In this document: piece by piece, positions 51,333-63,225 of the stretch | Layout of the letters: the number at the start of each line of letters is the position of its first letter | Numbering within the stretch: the stretch's first letter is position 1 | Origin: Ziziphus jujuba | Lineage: Eukaryota; Streptophyta; Magnoliopsida; Rosales; Rhamnaceae | Reading direction: 5' to 3' | NCBI RefSeq assembly: GCF_031755915.1 | Contig: NC_083381.1 | Span: 2,926,501 to 2,990,500, forward strand | Length of the DNA: 64,000 nucleotides | Notes under the pieces: model-generated | What the model was told of the DNA's origin: nothing | Seen by the model: only the letters and a program-made list of their open reading frames with translations | Database searches by the model: none | Position numbers and translations under genes: made by a program

Positions 51333-53257
51333 TGTAACACCCTGTCCCAAAGTACAACAGAAATTTTCCAACTTTGACCAAGATTGACCGTTTACCGTTG
51401 ACTTCGACCTTTGACCGTTGACTGAAGGGAGTCCAAAGTTGACTTTTTGATTCGGATGGAATTCTAGGTTGACTAAGGTACCGTTACGAAATACACATTG
51501 GTACGAGTTTGTAGACTAGTAGCACGTTAAAAACGGAGCTACGGTTTGAAAGTTGTGAGCAAAACAAGTTGAGGTCTACACTGTCCAAGGAGTGCCGGAG
51601 TTGACTTTTTGTTAATGTAAAGCTGAGCTTTGACTCATGTATGGTTGTGAAGTACTCATCGATATGAGTCCGTAGACTAGCAGCACGTCCAATTTAGACA
51701 TGTGGTTTGAAAGTTATGGATCTATAGAGTTTTTCAAATACCATATTATTTTAATATTATTTTTAAACGTGTAACAATGTGCCACGTGTGACTTAATAAA
51801 TGTGACCATGCTTCATCATGATGAGATGCCACATGTCAACCATGCTTAATACCATATTATTTTATTATTGTTATTTTATATAATAATGTTATTTTTAATA
51901 TTATTTAATTATTTTATTTTATTTTATTTTTCTTTTTCTTTGCCTTTTTTTTTTCTTTTTCTTTTCTTCTCCCCACACGGGAAAAAAGAGGAGGGGGGGG
52001 GGGGGGGGGGGGGGTGCATGGGGAATTTCCTTTTTTCTTCTTCTTCTCCTTCTTCTGCCTCCCCCCCCCCCCCCCATCTCCCGACGGGTCCACCTTCCTC
52101 CTCCCTCATCTCCAGCCGATTGACCACCGTGCGGACGGCAGCAGGCCACACGCGCTGGACAGACCGGCGACCCACGATGGCACGACCTCCGCCACTCAAT
52201 CTCTGGCCGGTGGAGTGGCTAACGCGCTAGGATCGGCGCGTAAGGCACGCAGTCGACTTCCTCCCCGTCGACTGGTTTTCCGATGACTAGCAGCCGTGCC
52301 ACCGGTCCATTTCCATCAATTTAAACCCCTTGAGTCCGTTTCCAAGCTCAAATTGGCTCAAACCTCGCTCGTTTATGGGATATTGTGGAGTTCAAAATCG
52401 GCTGTGACTCTCCGATGGGATTCCGGCCATCTCTGGCGGCAGTGGGGCCAATTGAAGGTATATTCTTAATGTCCTCGCTATAAGCTTCGATTTGGTACCT
52501 TATTTGTGAATTGTGATTGAGTATTTTGAAAGATGCCATTTTTGGATAAAATAATATTATTTTAATATGGTAATCTGAAAAATGTATGTGTGATGTTTAA
52601 ATAATTGTTATTTATATTGATGATGTCCAATTGTGTTGAATTACATAAATATGGGTTGAATTAATGTTTTCTTAAGTTTGGAAAGCTGTAGATTTTAAAC
52701 TGCTGTTAAATTATTGTTAATTTTACTGGGAGGTTACCGCGAAGTTATGACAGTTGGTATCAGAGCTTTAGGTTCTAGTATTACTAAGGGACTGTGCATG
52801 ATTGTGCATCCCATCCGCGTCTATTCTCTCGTTTTTCACTGTCTCGAAGCGTTATTTCCTCTAATCTCGAAACGAATTCGTTGTTCTAGTTTAAATAACT
52901 CTAATATTCAAATGTGCTAATTAGAATCACCTATCCTTAATGGAAGTTCCTATGGCCTAGTTAAATGGTCAAGAAATTCCTCCTCTTTTTCGAAGCTTAG
53001 GTGAGTGAAAGAGGTCGGATTAAGTTTAAATCCTATATGCGAATTGGGTAGCTGCAGATTTTATGTTATGGACCGCTACCATAAAGAAGTGAAGTTTGGG
53101 TGATTCAGCCTATCTGAAGTGGTGCTTCGTGGAGAAGTAAGGAAGCCTTTACAGAGGTTAATTTCTGTCGGATTTTCCATTGGAGGGTCTGGTAGGGTTT
53201 CCCTAGGATCAGGGTGTGTCTAGGATTCCGGTGAGGAATTTTGGACGGATCCTGACA
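51333..53257 (+). mobile_element. Deleted Ty3 retrotransposon with 5-bp target-site duplication
   Basis: The element begins 'tgtaacaccc' and ends 'ggatcctgaca', flanked by the direct repeat GTCCT at 51328-51332 and 53258-53262. The 5' LTR runs 51333-52752. A primer-binding site follows at 52755-52766. A leader of about 200 bp comes next, then a decayed end of the Ty3 protease domain (about 53060-53160; YHKEVKFG, VVLRGEVRKPLQRLIS). At about 53161 it jumps to the last 97 bp of the LTR, which match the end of the LTR at 59929-63211. Gag, most of pol and most of the 3' LTR are missing. The GC-rich part (52060-52280) is LTR, not a gene. Confidence 0.85.
52755..52766 (+). other. Primer-binding site for initiator tRNA-Met
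   Basis: 'tggtatcagagc' is the standard primer site of many plant LTR retrotransposons. It starts two bases after the LTR end 'atgaca'. Confidence 0.92.
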
Positions 53258-53279
53258 GTCCTGATAAAAGGCTAATTGC

Positions 53280-53940
53280 ATATATATATATATATATGGT
53301 TAACTTGATGATTTTAACATAAAGTATTCCTTTATTAGCCCATAAATAATTTCAAATACTGAGATTTAAAGATCATTTAATGGCCTAATTAAGATTTATT
53401 AATATATTAAAATTTTATTTGGAAAAAAATGAACTCTGTAAGAATTTAGTAAACTATAAATTTGTTTTTAAGTTTGTTAAGTAGAGTTGTAATAGAAAAA
53501 TATAAATAAAAATAAAATTCTAATACTAGGTTAAACTTTGAAGAAAGTTGAAAATAGAAAACTAGAAAATTAGAGAAGAAGAACAAAGATAAAAATTATA
53601 TAAGTGAAATAAAAATTTTGCATTGACATCAAATAGGCATAGAGTCCTATTTATAGAAGAATATAATACTAAAACGACCAATCATAATAAGACCCTAATA
53701 ATACACAAAATATAAAAGGTCAAAACATGGTCCAAAACAGAAATAATGATTAAACAAAACCTAATATATATATATATATATATATATTTTAAAATCTTGC
53801 GGTTTTAGTACTCCTTGAAATTTTTCTTTATTAAACCCAATTTGTTACACAATAATTCAGATAACCCACATGGAAGTGCTTTAGTAAAGATATCTGTAAG
53901 TTGTGAAGTTGAACTACAATGAGCAAGCTTAATTTCACAA
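53280..53940 (-). mobile_element. Copia retrotransposon 3' end (pol C-terminus and LTR), reverse orientation
   Basis: On the minus strand, 53940-53800 encodes the end of a Copia pol (KLAHCSSTSQLTDIFTKALP, then CNKLGLI) in one open frame to a stop. The AT-rich sequence from about 53790 down to 53280 would be the 3' UTR and LTR; its limits are unclear. The rest of pol is cut off where the Ty3 LTR fragment begins. Confidence 0.75.
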
Positions 53941-54500
53941 CCCATCCGATAGAAACATCTAAACTTTAAATTTTTGACCAATATTGGCCAAGTATAACGT
54001 TTATGGGTTTTAAATTTAACTTTTTAAACGGTCAAGAATTTTGATTTGACTTATATACAATAGTGTAGAGCTCATTAATAAGAATTTATAGATTGGTGGC
54101 ACACTTAATTTTGAATTATAGTTAAAAAAATTCTATTTATGAGACATTTTTGGACATTAGTATTATATTAGTGTTTAAAACAGTTTTGAATTTTTGTTTG
54201 TTAGTAATCTAATGGCCTATGGCCTGTATATAAATGGAAAGTGTGCCATTCCTTAAACAAATCAAGAAATACCCCAGAAGTCTCCACACTAAAAAAATTC
54301 GAATGAGACCCATAAATCTGTTTTTCGACCACTATCATCGACACACGCCAGCCACCCATGTAGTCCACCCTCCAACAACCAAGCTACCAAGTTTTTAAGT
54401 CAACCCTCCATCAGATGTGCTAGGATCAGCCATTTAAAGTTGGCAATGACATTTTAACGTTTTCCTACAATTTCTCCATTTTTCAACAGTTTCAGTCTAA
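53941..54500 (+). mobile_element. Degraded Ty3-type LTR fragment
   Basis: It aligns with the early LTR: 'tttttgaccaatattggcca', 'ttgacttatatacaat', and a decayed form of the 'gagtccgtagactagcagcac' block ('aagaatttatagattggtggcac', near 54085). The following pyrimidine-rich part resembles the middle LTR around 60370-60560. Confidence 0.55.
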
Positions 54501-55120
54501 CCCAATGGCAACAAAGAAAGAAGCTTTTTTAATCGTTTTACTTTTCTACTTATTAGAATGTGAGAGATGGTTTATTAAGAAAATATGACAGTTGCACATT
54601 CATCTTGAACATGAATAGGATTCAAACTTTTTGGAATACCAAGTCTGGTCCTTTATTTCCATTTTCTTAATTGTCCACCCATGTTGCTTCAATTGTGCCC
54701 CCTCGGAATGAAGAACTTTCAAAGCATAAGTAACACCACTAGTGAGTGGCTCTCAAAAGATGTTCTCTAATATATTCACCAAATATTTTTATGGCACAAA
54801 GAAGAAAGACATGAGGTTATTAGCATAGTAATGGCCTCAATTATCTTTTAAAGTTCTTGAATTGCATAACCATGAACAAAACCAAGAAAAATAATCTATA
54901 TGGTTAGAGCCACTTCTAAAGCCTAATTGCTTAACTACTCTTGTAATCAAATCCTGCTAAATCCAATTAATGTTATTTTAGGGTTTTGATGACCCCAACA
55001 TCTAAACAACTATAGAAGAATAACATCAATGATCCATTGAATTCCATATAAAATTTCAACAGCATTGAACTGATTATATGAATTTTGGCTAAAAGTTATC
55101 CATTTATGTCTTTACTAACT
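54501..55120. other. Spacer, nothing recognised
   Basis: I see no coding region or repeat that I can assign. It may contain the diverged flank of the kinase fragment that follows. Confidence 0.45.
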
Positions 55121-55127
55121 TATTTTT

Positions 55128-55521
55128 ATGAAGTTTGATCCACAAGCAATGCTAACTGGCCAAAGTTCAAGTTATGGTATCATGGTAGAACAATCCAATG
55201 AGCTCATCACATCATAATTCTGGTAGTAAATTACCTGATAAATAGCAGAAGGATGTTTCCTATGGTGAAAGGTAGAAAGAAGAATGGCTAAAGCATGAAC
55301 ATGGTTCAAGCTGACATGAAATTGGTCCTGCAACATGCAGGCTTTCTCATCACTACACATGTTGGTCAGTGTTTTTTATTTCTGTGAATTTTGATCCACA
55401 AATAATGCTAACAGGTTAAAGTTCAAGTTATGGTGTCGATAGCAGAACGATCCAATTAGCTCATCACATCATAATTTAGATCGTAAATGTCGGCTTTCTT
55501 ATCACACATGTTGGTCAATGT
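55128..55521. repeat. Unequal tandem duplication in the histidine-kinase fragment
   Basis: Unit 1 (about 55128-55374) and unit 2 (about 55386-55521) share 'tttgatccacaa', 'aaagttcaagttatggt', 'agctcatcacatcataatt' and 'acacatgttggtca'. Unit 2 lacks the roughly 110-bp CHASE-coding part present in unit 1. Confidence 0.82.
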
Positions 55522-55665
55522 TTCTTCCCTCCTCAAAATGATTTTTCCATTTAAGTGCCAAAATAACCAGATTAACATACCAACACTAAATACCACAAAT
55601 GCAATTAGAAGTGTCTTCCTCCATTTGCCAGCACCCTTTAATACCTGCTTCTGTGGCCTAGCCAT
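55128..55665 (-). pseudogene. N-terminal fragment of an AHK2-like cytokinin receptor histidine kinase
   Basis: The minus strand from 55665 encodes GAGKWRK, a membrane span (TLLIAFVVFSVGMLIWLFW, about residues 18-36) and RREETLTNMCDKKA, the linker leading into a CHASE domain. Further on, 55360-55235 encodes [20 protein letters not shown] and [15 protein letters not shown], followed by a proper splice donor (gtaatt). This matches the start of the CHASE domain of plant hybrid histidine kinases and fits AHK2 best (GAG.WRK, [11 protein letters not shown]). The usual MCDERARMLQDQF run is interrupted here because the segment is duplicated and each copy keeps only part. The rest of CHASE, the kinase core and the receiver domains are absent. 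The preserved intron boundary points to a DNA-level duplicate, not a retrocopy. Confidence 0.8.
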
Positions 55666-55919
55666 TGATGTTGTGTGCCTTGAGATAAATCTTCATTCAG
55701 TTCTCTTACCTCTTCTAAAATAAACTCCCTGTTAGCTTTCTACAGGCAATTAAAATATTATCCTTCCCATATATTCCAAATGCGAATTAACAAAAATAAT
55801 AATAATGATAATAAAAATTTCATTTTCAATTCTTTGTAGACAACCATTGCTCCTTAAATAATACATAATTAGAATAATACAAAAAAAAAAAAAAATGTTA
55901 AACCCAGAGAACCACCTTT

Positions 55920-56850
55920 GACATATGAAACTTTGCAATGGCACCACTTCCAATGGAATAGTCAGTTCTTCATTCAATGGTTCCACCATATCACTTGCCT
56001 ATGATTATCCCATCCAAGATGCCTACGAAAACAATAATGAAAATCCAAATAAATTTATGTTGAAATGAAACGATTCAAAAAACACAAAGGAGATAAACAA
56101 CGACATATGCATTACTGACAAAATCTGAGATTTCTTTGCAGTATAATCTGCCATTGACTCATCTAAAGATACCGCAGTTACCTCATCCTCATCTGTGATT
56201 ATTATCCATATAATTGATATGATAGTTCATATGTTAACCTTTGCAATATGAATGTCCATACAAGATGGAATATTTGGCAACTGAATCTAGGCTTTCTTTG
56301 AATTAAAAACAATCTTACTACTATAGGAAATTGTTGAAAATGGAATCACTTTTTGACTACAAGACTTGGATCTGCATGTATAAGGATTTATGTATTAGAC
56401 CATAAAATAAATAAAAAATTAAAAAAATTGAAAATAAAAACAACAATTATAAACTAAGACTTGAATGCATATTAAAAGAAAATACTATAAATTCCTCTAA
56501 CTTCCAGCATGAAATCAGCATAAGGCCTATTAAAAGGGTTAGGCTGGAGAACCTCGTTCAACTGAAGAAGAAACACCAAGCCTTACAATATCAAATAGGG
56601 AAGAAAATTTATTTTTTTCTCTATTTTATTAAGGACCGCAAGCAACCAGAAACGATAAGATGTATTTCCTATCAGTTATTAACCTTCGATGAGCTAGCTG
56701 CAAAAAGTGTAGAAGGTCGAGCAAGATTGAGACTGCAGCACCAACTCCTATGGCCACCATTGAATCAGGCTGTGATAGTAAAAAGATAGGTGATAATGAA
56801 GATTTTGGGTCATCAACAATTATAAAAACAAAATCCTGAGATATCATTTA
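55920..56850 (-). other. Coding-like segments of an unrecognised gene fragment
   Basis: Three minus-strand segments look exon-like but cannot be assigned. These are 56767-56670 (PDSMVAIGVGAAVSILLDLL then HFLQLAHRRLIT, preceded by AG), about 56200-56110 (DEDEVTAVSLDESMADYTAK) and 55989-55912 (MVEPLNEELTIPLEVVPLQS). The first has a hydrophobic helix, the second is acidic. They could be successive exons of a small membrane protein ending in the kinase fragment region, or chance frames. I name no function. Confidence 0.3.
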
Positions 56851-59800
56851 CAAATTATCAAGACAACAGTAGATTAATTTCTAACTATTTTTCAACTGAA
56901 TTCTAATTCAGTATGCAATTAATTTCAAAAATAATAGGCTGACTGCGAATTATATCTTCAGAAAGAAAACCAAATACAACTAAGGAATCATGTTCACTGC
57001 CATATTCATCAATGAAAATAAGAAATTTCAAAATGACTTCTTTATTATAAATACCCAATATTTCAATTAACAAAACTAAAAACCCAGTATTTCAACTCAA
57101 ACAATTAAAACGGAATGGAAGAAGAAACTTTAACTAGAAAAGCTTTAAGTGTAAGAGACTAAAGGAAGAACCTGACCTGATTTAGGAATTAAGGAAGCTA
57201 AAGCGACAATTCAGACGGTGATTGATTGGTGGAGACAAACCTTACGACAACTAACTGGTGGAGACGAGAATTTCAGTCAGCGATGGGAGATTCCTGTTGG
57301 TCTAGTTTTTCTTCTTCCTGACGGGCGAAGAAGGAATAGAGAAAAATAGAAACCACGGTGATGGCTCGGAGCAAAGCAGAGAACGAACGATTGTGTTTTA
57401 AAAATGAATTAAATAGCAATTTTAGTGATGTGGCATTATCATGTGGAGTTACATATTAGATGGCATGTCATTTGTTATAAAATTTTGATCAAAATTTTAA
57501 TATGTGTAGCATCACCATAAAAATTAGTGGTGAAATAATATGTACAAATGAAATATTTAATACATAGAGTTACATTAATATTCGTGTAATTTTTTTAAAT
57601 AATTAAATTATTCATAATATAGTAAATTGAGGTTTGATTATTGGTCATGATAATAATTATATTATCTTTTTTTTTTTATATAATTGAATAATAATTATAT
57701 TATCTTAAGTTATATTTGTAAGAATTAAGAACAAGTATAATATTAAAAAATAAAATTTAACAATATTTAAATTATTTTTAAATAAATAAATATATATATA
57801 TATAAAAGTCCATTTCTAGTGCAAATGTCAGCATTTTATTAAAATTTGGATATGACTTTGGATGATGATGTTTAAATGATGGAAAATTCTCGTGTGTGTG
57901 TGTGTGTGGTTTTTCTATTGTATGGATATCTGCATAGTTTTTTGCATGGATATCAGAAAGGTCGCAAAAACATATAAATGATGATGGTTTTTCACATAAA
58001 AAGTCATCTTTTATGATATTCACATTGAAAAATCATATAGATATCCACAAAGTATATATATATTTCAGATAGCTATACTTCAAACTTAAGAAAAAAATAA
58101 AAAAGAAGCTTTGTTAACAAAAAAAAATAAAAAAATAAAAAGTTTGCCAGTTAAACCAACTATTTTTGGATACATTATCTTTAATATATTAAATTGAAAT
58201 TTAATCACTATTCATAATAATAATAATAATAATAATAATAATTACATTATCTAAAATTATATAATATTAAAATTATTAAGAAAAAAGATAAATTTTTTTA
58301 CAAAATAAAAAAAAAAAGAAAGAACCAAAATAAATGCAGGCGTTAACAAAAAAAGAGCGAAGTTGTTTTGAAAAGAAAAAATTGCAGAGTGATTTTTTAT
58401 TGTTTTGTTTTATTAGTAACATAGCAGATTTCACCCCCAAAAACAAAAAAAAAAAAAGTGCAAATATTACAAAGAAAGCAGCATCGTTGGTTGAAAAAAA
58501 AAAAAAAAAAAAAAATTTAGATAGCACAATCCGGTGATAACTCAACTCCTCTTCCCCAGGTTTGTTTCATATAATCTTGGACAAGATTAAGTGGCGGGGC
58601 CCATACCAATTTATATAACTAGAAAAGGGCATTTGATGTGTCACACATTGTACAAGTTATTTAATTCTATCCCTCCTTTTTTTAATCCAGGATACCAAAC
58701 AACAAATGTACCCATATTTATAATCATGTGTATCAAACTTGTCAATAGTGGGCATTTAGTGCCATTCCCTCTTTTTGTCCTGTGGGTTTCAAGGTTAAAG
58801 TGTTAATCGGGAAAACTGAAAGTTATTAATTAATCGGAAAAATTGAAAGCTAGTAACAACATTATCCCCAAAAAAAAAAAAAAAAAAAAAAAAAAAAGAA
58901 AAAGAAAAACAGAGATGGACAAAACAAACTTTAAATAAGTAAATAGCAATAACTTTTACAAAGTAACATGGCAATTATGAATTGGAGGAGCAGCCAACGG
59001 AAAAAGGTAAATGGAGATAAAAGATAGTAGTTTGTATAATTGTACTTTGTTCTATTTTGCCAACATAATATCCACAACTTTTAGCCCAAAACAAAAAAAA
59101 CATAGTATCCACAATACAATTAAAAAAAAAAAAAAAAATCCTAATGCCATACTCTAAGGACAAACGAATCCCTCTTTTAGCGCACGCCACCCCACACCCA
59201 ACCAAATAATAATAATAATAATAATAAATAAATAAATCTTAAAATCAGATTTCACACAAGCTGTCAAGATTTTTCTTTTGCATTACCAAATAAATTCAAT
59301 ATTTCAACCTTATCAATTTTATTTTATTTTATTTTATTTTTAGGTAAATTACACTTTAAAACTTTTTCATCAATTTTCATTGTCCATGCCGTGTGGAAAT
59401 TTTGTCATTCCAGTTTAGTGCCATTGGAAAATTTTGTCATTCAAGTTTAGTGCCATTGGTATTTAAAAAAAAAAAAAAAAAAGGTTTAGTGCCATTAATC
59501 ATATGGCAATTCAAAAATTTTCCAATATCTGTCAAATAAACCTTTTTTAGTTGTCAACGTTGGTTTCGATGAAATTCTTAGCTCATAAATATCAGAATTT
59601 TTTATATTTTGAAAAACATAAATATCAGAATATTGAATTATATATCCGAATGATTAAAATGTAATTTCTAAAAAAAAAAAAAAAGAAGAAATAGAAAATT
59701 TCAAACGGTGTGGTAGCATATACATTAACTGATATGTTCATTTATTCCATACAAGCATTACCTTATCTATCTCTTTTTTGCTATGAACCTTCACCTCATT

Positions 59801-59928
59801 ATTGATCAATTTCATTTAGTCAGTTAAGTTAATAAAAAAATTATGAAGATTCTACTTTTATCATGTCAATTCAACATAGAAATTAATGATAATCTCGATA
59901 AAGTTGTATGGGAAAGAATGAGCATTAA
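56851..59928. other. Intergenic AT-rich region
   Basis: No gene is seen. Features include a (GT)n tract near 57893-57907, (AAT)n at about 58210-58243 and 59207-59226, and several A runs (58445, 58495, 58868, 59465). Two near-identical 31-bp units around 'ttttgtcatt..agtttagtgccattgg' lie at about 59398-59460, with a third partial copy near 59485. Confidence 0.5.
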
Positions 59929-62900
59929 CGTAATACTAGTCTCCAAGTACATTGGAAATTTTTTCATGTTGACCGATATTGACTAGGTTTGACCACGGTT
60001 GATTGAGAAGGGTCAAATTTTGATTTTTTCATCCGGTTGAAATTCTTCATTGACCAAGGCACCGTCGCGAAGTATACATCGACCCAAGTCCGTAAACTAG
60101 TAGCATGTCGAAAACGGAGCTACATTTTGGAAGTTATGAGAAAAATAATTTGAGGTCCAAACTGTCTAAGGGTGTCGGCTTTGACTTTCTATTTTTGTAA
60201 AATCTATGTTTGACTCTTGTACTTGTCGATACGAGTTCATAGACTAGAAATACGCCTAATTTGGACATGTGGTTTGAAAGTCACAAACCAATGAAGTTTT
60301 TCCGAGACAACAGTATCTATTCATCGATTTGTGAGTGTGTGTGAACAGTGTCATCACGAGTCAAAAATCTAGCCAACCTGTGAGTGCATAGTGGCACCCA
60401 TGGGAGGCTTTTTGATTGGGCAAGAATGGGAGAGAAAGAGAAGGAAGAGAAATGAAAAGAAAGAGAGGCAAAACAGGTCAACCACCGCTAACCCATTTTC
60501 TGGCCACCCCTTGCTACATGCACTGGACCACCTTGAAGCCCACTTGAAAACCGGCCAGCCACCCACCAACGCACCCAAATCGTGGCTTTTTCCTTCGATA
60601 GCACTGTTACCTTCTCCAGCCTATTTCTCCCAAACTAGCCATCCATTTTTTACACCGCTGGTCCCTTTGAGAAACCCATCCTCCGATCTACCTCCCCATC
60701 GAAAATTAAGGCCAGTGGCCACTGGACGTGCCATCGGCGGTGACGGTTTCTGGTGACCACAGCGGTTTCGGCGAGTTCCTGGTTGTCCCATCGACCCTTT
60801 TCCACTAAATCCATTTCCGAGGTCCTTTTCCCTCAACTCTCAACGGATTGTGAGATTTGTGAACATTAAGTCCAAAACTATTTCGGCGAGATTCCAGCCA
60901 CCACAGGTCCAATCTTCAGAAAATGAGACCCAATCTGCAGTTCTCGCTTCATAAGCTTCGTTTCGGTATATCATTTGTGAATTTTGGTTACTGTTTGTAT
61001 TAGCTCCTTTGGGTACCCGTGTGTGAAACACCCAAAAAAATTATTATTTTATTTGATCTTGTATACAGCTGATATTTTAGGAGTACATGTGAGTTGTGGA
61101 ACCTATCCCGTTGAGGATCTGGATCGATAAGCGTGCTCGAGGTGAGTGACTCACCTTCAAAATCTATATTGGGGCTAAAGAAAATTACATATATATTTTT
61201 TATATTGTTGAAATTATGAAAAATAAATTGTGTTTAATATTTAAAAGAATTTCCATTTGAATATATATTGTCCGTTTAAGGTGAATTTCAATATATGTGT
61301 GGCTGCCATTAATATTTGGGGTTAATATATTTGGTGTTGATTGAATATGTGAAAATTTATAATTCAGGTGCTTAATATTTGATAAATGCCTATTTGAAAT
61401 TTTAATTGCCAAAATTGGGGTGAATTAAATTATATATGCATATGTGGATTTTTATGCGAATTTCAATGCGAATTCAATTGTATTGAATTTGGAGGATGTG
61501 AAGAAAATATTTATTTAAATTTTATTATGCATTGAAACAATGGTGGGAAAATTATTTTATGATATTGGAAAATATTGAATATATATATACCATGGATTTA
61601 AGATTATGAATTGATTTTATGCCACTAGGATTTTGGTATATTTGCATCAATGAAATTATAATGGAATTTAACATGAATTTATGGATGTGGAGAGAGATAT
61701 TAAATCCATTGGTAATGATGAAATTTTTGTATTTGAAAATGGTATATATATATATATATATGGTTTTTTAGACGCACCCATACAGTACCGGTATTCTATA
61801 GTTGTGGATATGATTAACGTGAGAGCGGATTGTTATGAGTGAGCATGTTTATACTCTCCCGTAGTTGCCATTGGACCGAGGACAGACAAGTTTGATATTG
61901 GCCACAGCCGCCCCCCTCTATGGCCAGGATTGAGGGTTATAGTATTGGCGCTGCTGGGATGCCAGGGCGGCCTGGATGCAGGTTTCTCTTTTTAACCTGC
62001 CCATCAAATGGTGCTTTGGGACACTGGGTACCGTCGAGCATCACTGGTATATAGTATGGTGCGTTAAATTATTTTTCCGACCCGATTTTTAAAATTAAAT
62101 GTTTTCAAAATGGTATTTGAAATTAAAAGTATTTAATTGTGATTTTATTATTTAAATTTGTGTCCAAAAATATGTTTTACCATACTTTCAAAGTTACGTA
62201 AAATTGGGATTTATCAAAAACTTCTTTGGTGTCTTTCGTTGCTTTATTAAATTATTGAACGACTATTATAATTTATTTATTGGAATCAATTTGGCCTTAC
62301 ATTAAATTTTATTATTACTAAATCGATTATTGCATATTAAATTGCATTTTTATTTATTATTAATTCTTTGATTATTTCATAGATTAATTAATAAGTTTTA
62401 TATGTTATATATTTAGTTGAATTTTGGTTTGGCTAATTTGACTTGTGCTAAATTCTCCTAATATGAATTTTATTGTTTATTCGTTTATGACTTACTTATC
62501 TTATGGTATCCTATTATAAAGCCCAATTAATTGTTATTAAATTATTCTCAATATTTGTATTCTATTTGCATTTATTCATTTATGGATATCCTTAAATTTT
62601 GGGTGGGGTTTTTGTGAAAAGGCGTTTAAAAAAGGGGAACATTTCCAACTGAGGGAATTGTGAGAATTTTGAGAATAGATGTTATTTTCAAATATTTATT
62701 ATTTATTATTATTATTAATACTGTATAGTAGATAGGATCATTCATTGAGATGATTAGTATCTCATAGTTTTTTAAATTCGTTCCCTTAGATCCAAGATAG
62801 TTGGCTGACCGTTTGAGACAAGTTCAACTTCCTTTGCTCGTTGCTAATTCCATATAGTTTTCCTTTCTTTTCGTACTATCTTGTATTATTTCTTTCCTTC

Positions 62901-63211
62901 TAGTACTGTATTAACTTCTTAGTATTTGTAATGTTTAATGCTCTATATACTACAATAGATATTTATTTATTTATTATGACACTGGTTCCCTGTTTATTAT
63001 TGGAGTGCTGTAAACTTGTGGAATGAATTGTAGTAAGGTGGGAGGAATAAGGGGACATCTTTAGAAGTGCGTTTTTCGTGCACGAAATTTTGTGGTAAGT
63101 TCAACCCTTAAAGGAGATGCTATCGGATTTTCCTTGGAAGATGCGGTAGGGATTGCCTGGGATCAAGGTTTGTCTAGAATTCCGATGAGGGATCTTGGAT
63201 GGGTCCTGATA
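59929..63211 (+). mobile_element. Full-length Ty3-type LTR, about 3.3 kb
   Basis: It aligns with the LTR at 51333 from its first bases ('aagtac', 'ggaaatttt') through both copies of the roughly 88-bp block (60052-60140 and 60212-60286) and the 'aagcttcg.ttcggta' segment near 60952. It continues into sequence that the 51333 copy has lost, including 61780-62070 shared with the LTR at 37320. It ends 'gggtcctgata' two bases before a primer site. The first bases are mutated away from 'tgtaacaccc'. Short frames inside (for example 60391-60756) are not genes. Confidence 0.78.
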
Positions 63212-63213
63212 GT

Positions 63214-63225
63214 TGGTATCAGAGC
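63214..63225 (+). other. Primer-binding site for initiator tRNA-Met
   Basis: 'tggtatcagagc' starts two bases after the LTR end, as at 52755. It shows that the LTR at 59929 is the 5' LTR of its own element, not the 3' LTR of the one at 51333. Confidence 0.92.

Noticed and set aside
51868..52286. Overlapping open frames on both strands in a GC-rich patch
   Set aside because: They come from homopolymer C/G and poly-purine tracts within the LTR and resemble no protein.
60391..60756. Open frame of 121 codons
   Set aside because: It lies within the LTR at 59929 and aligns with non-coding LTR sequence in other copies.
51333..63211. Reading the LTRs at 51333 and 59929 as the two ends of one 12-kb Ty3 element
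   Set aside because: Each LTR is followed by its own primer-binding site, and the first element closes at 53257 with a matching GTCCT target duplication. They are separate 5' ends.
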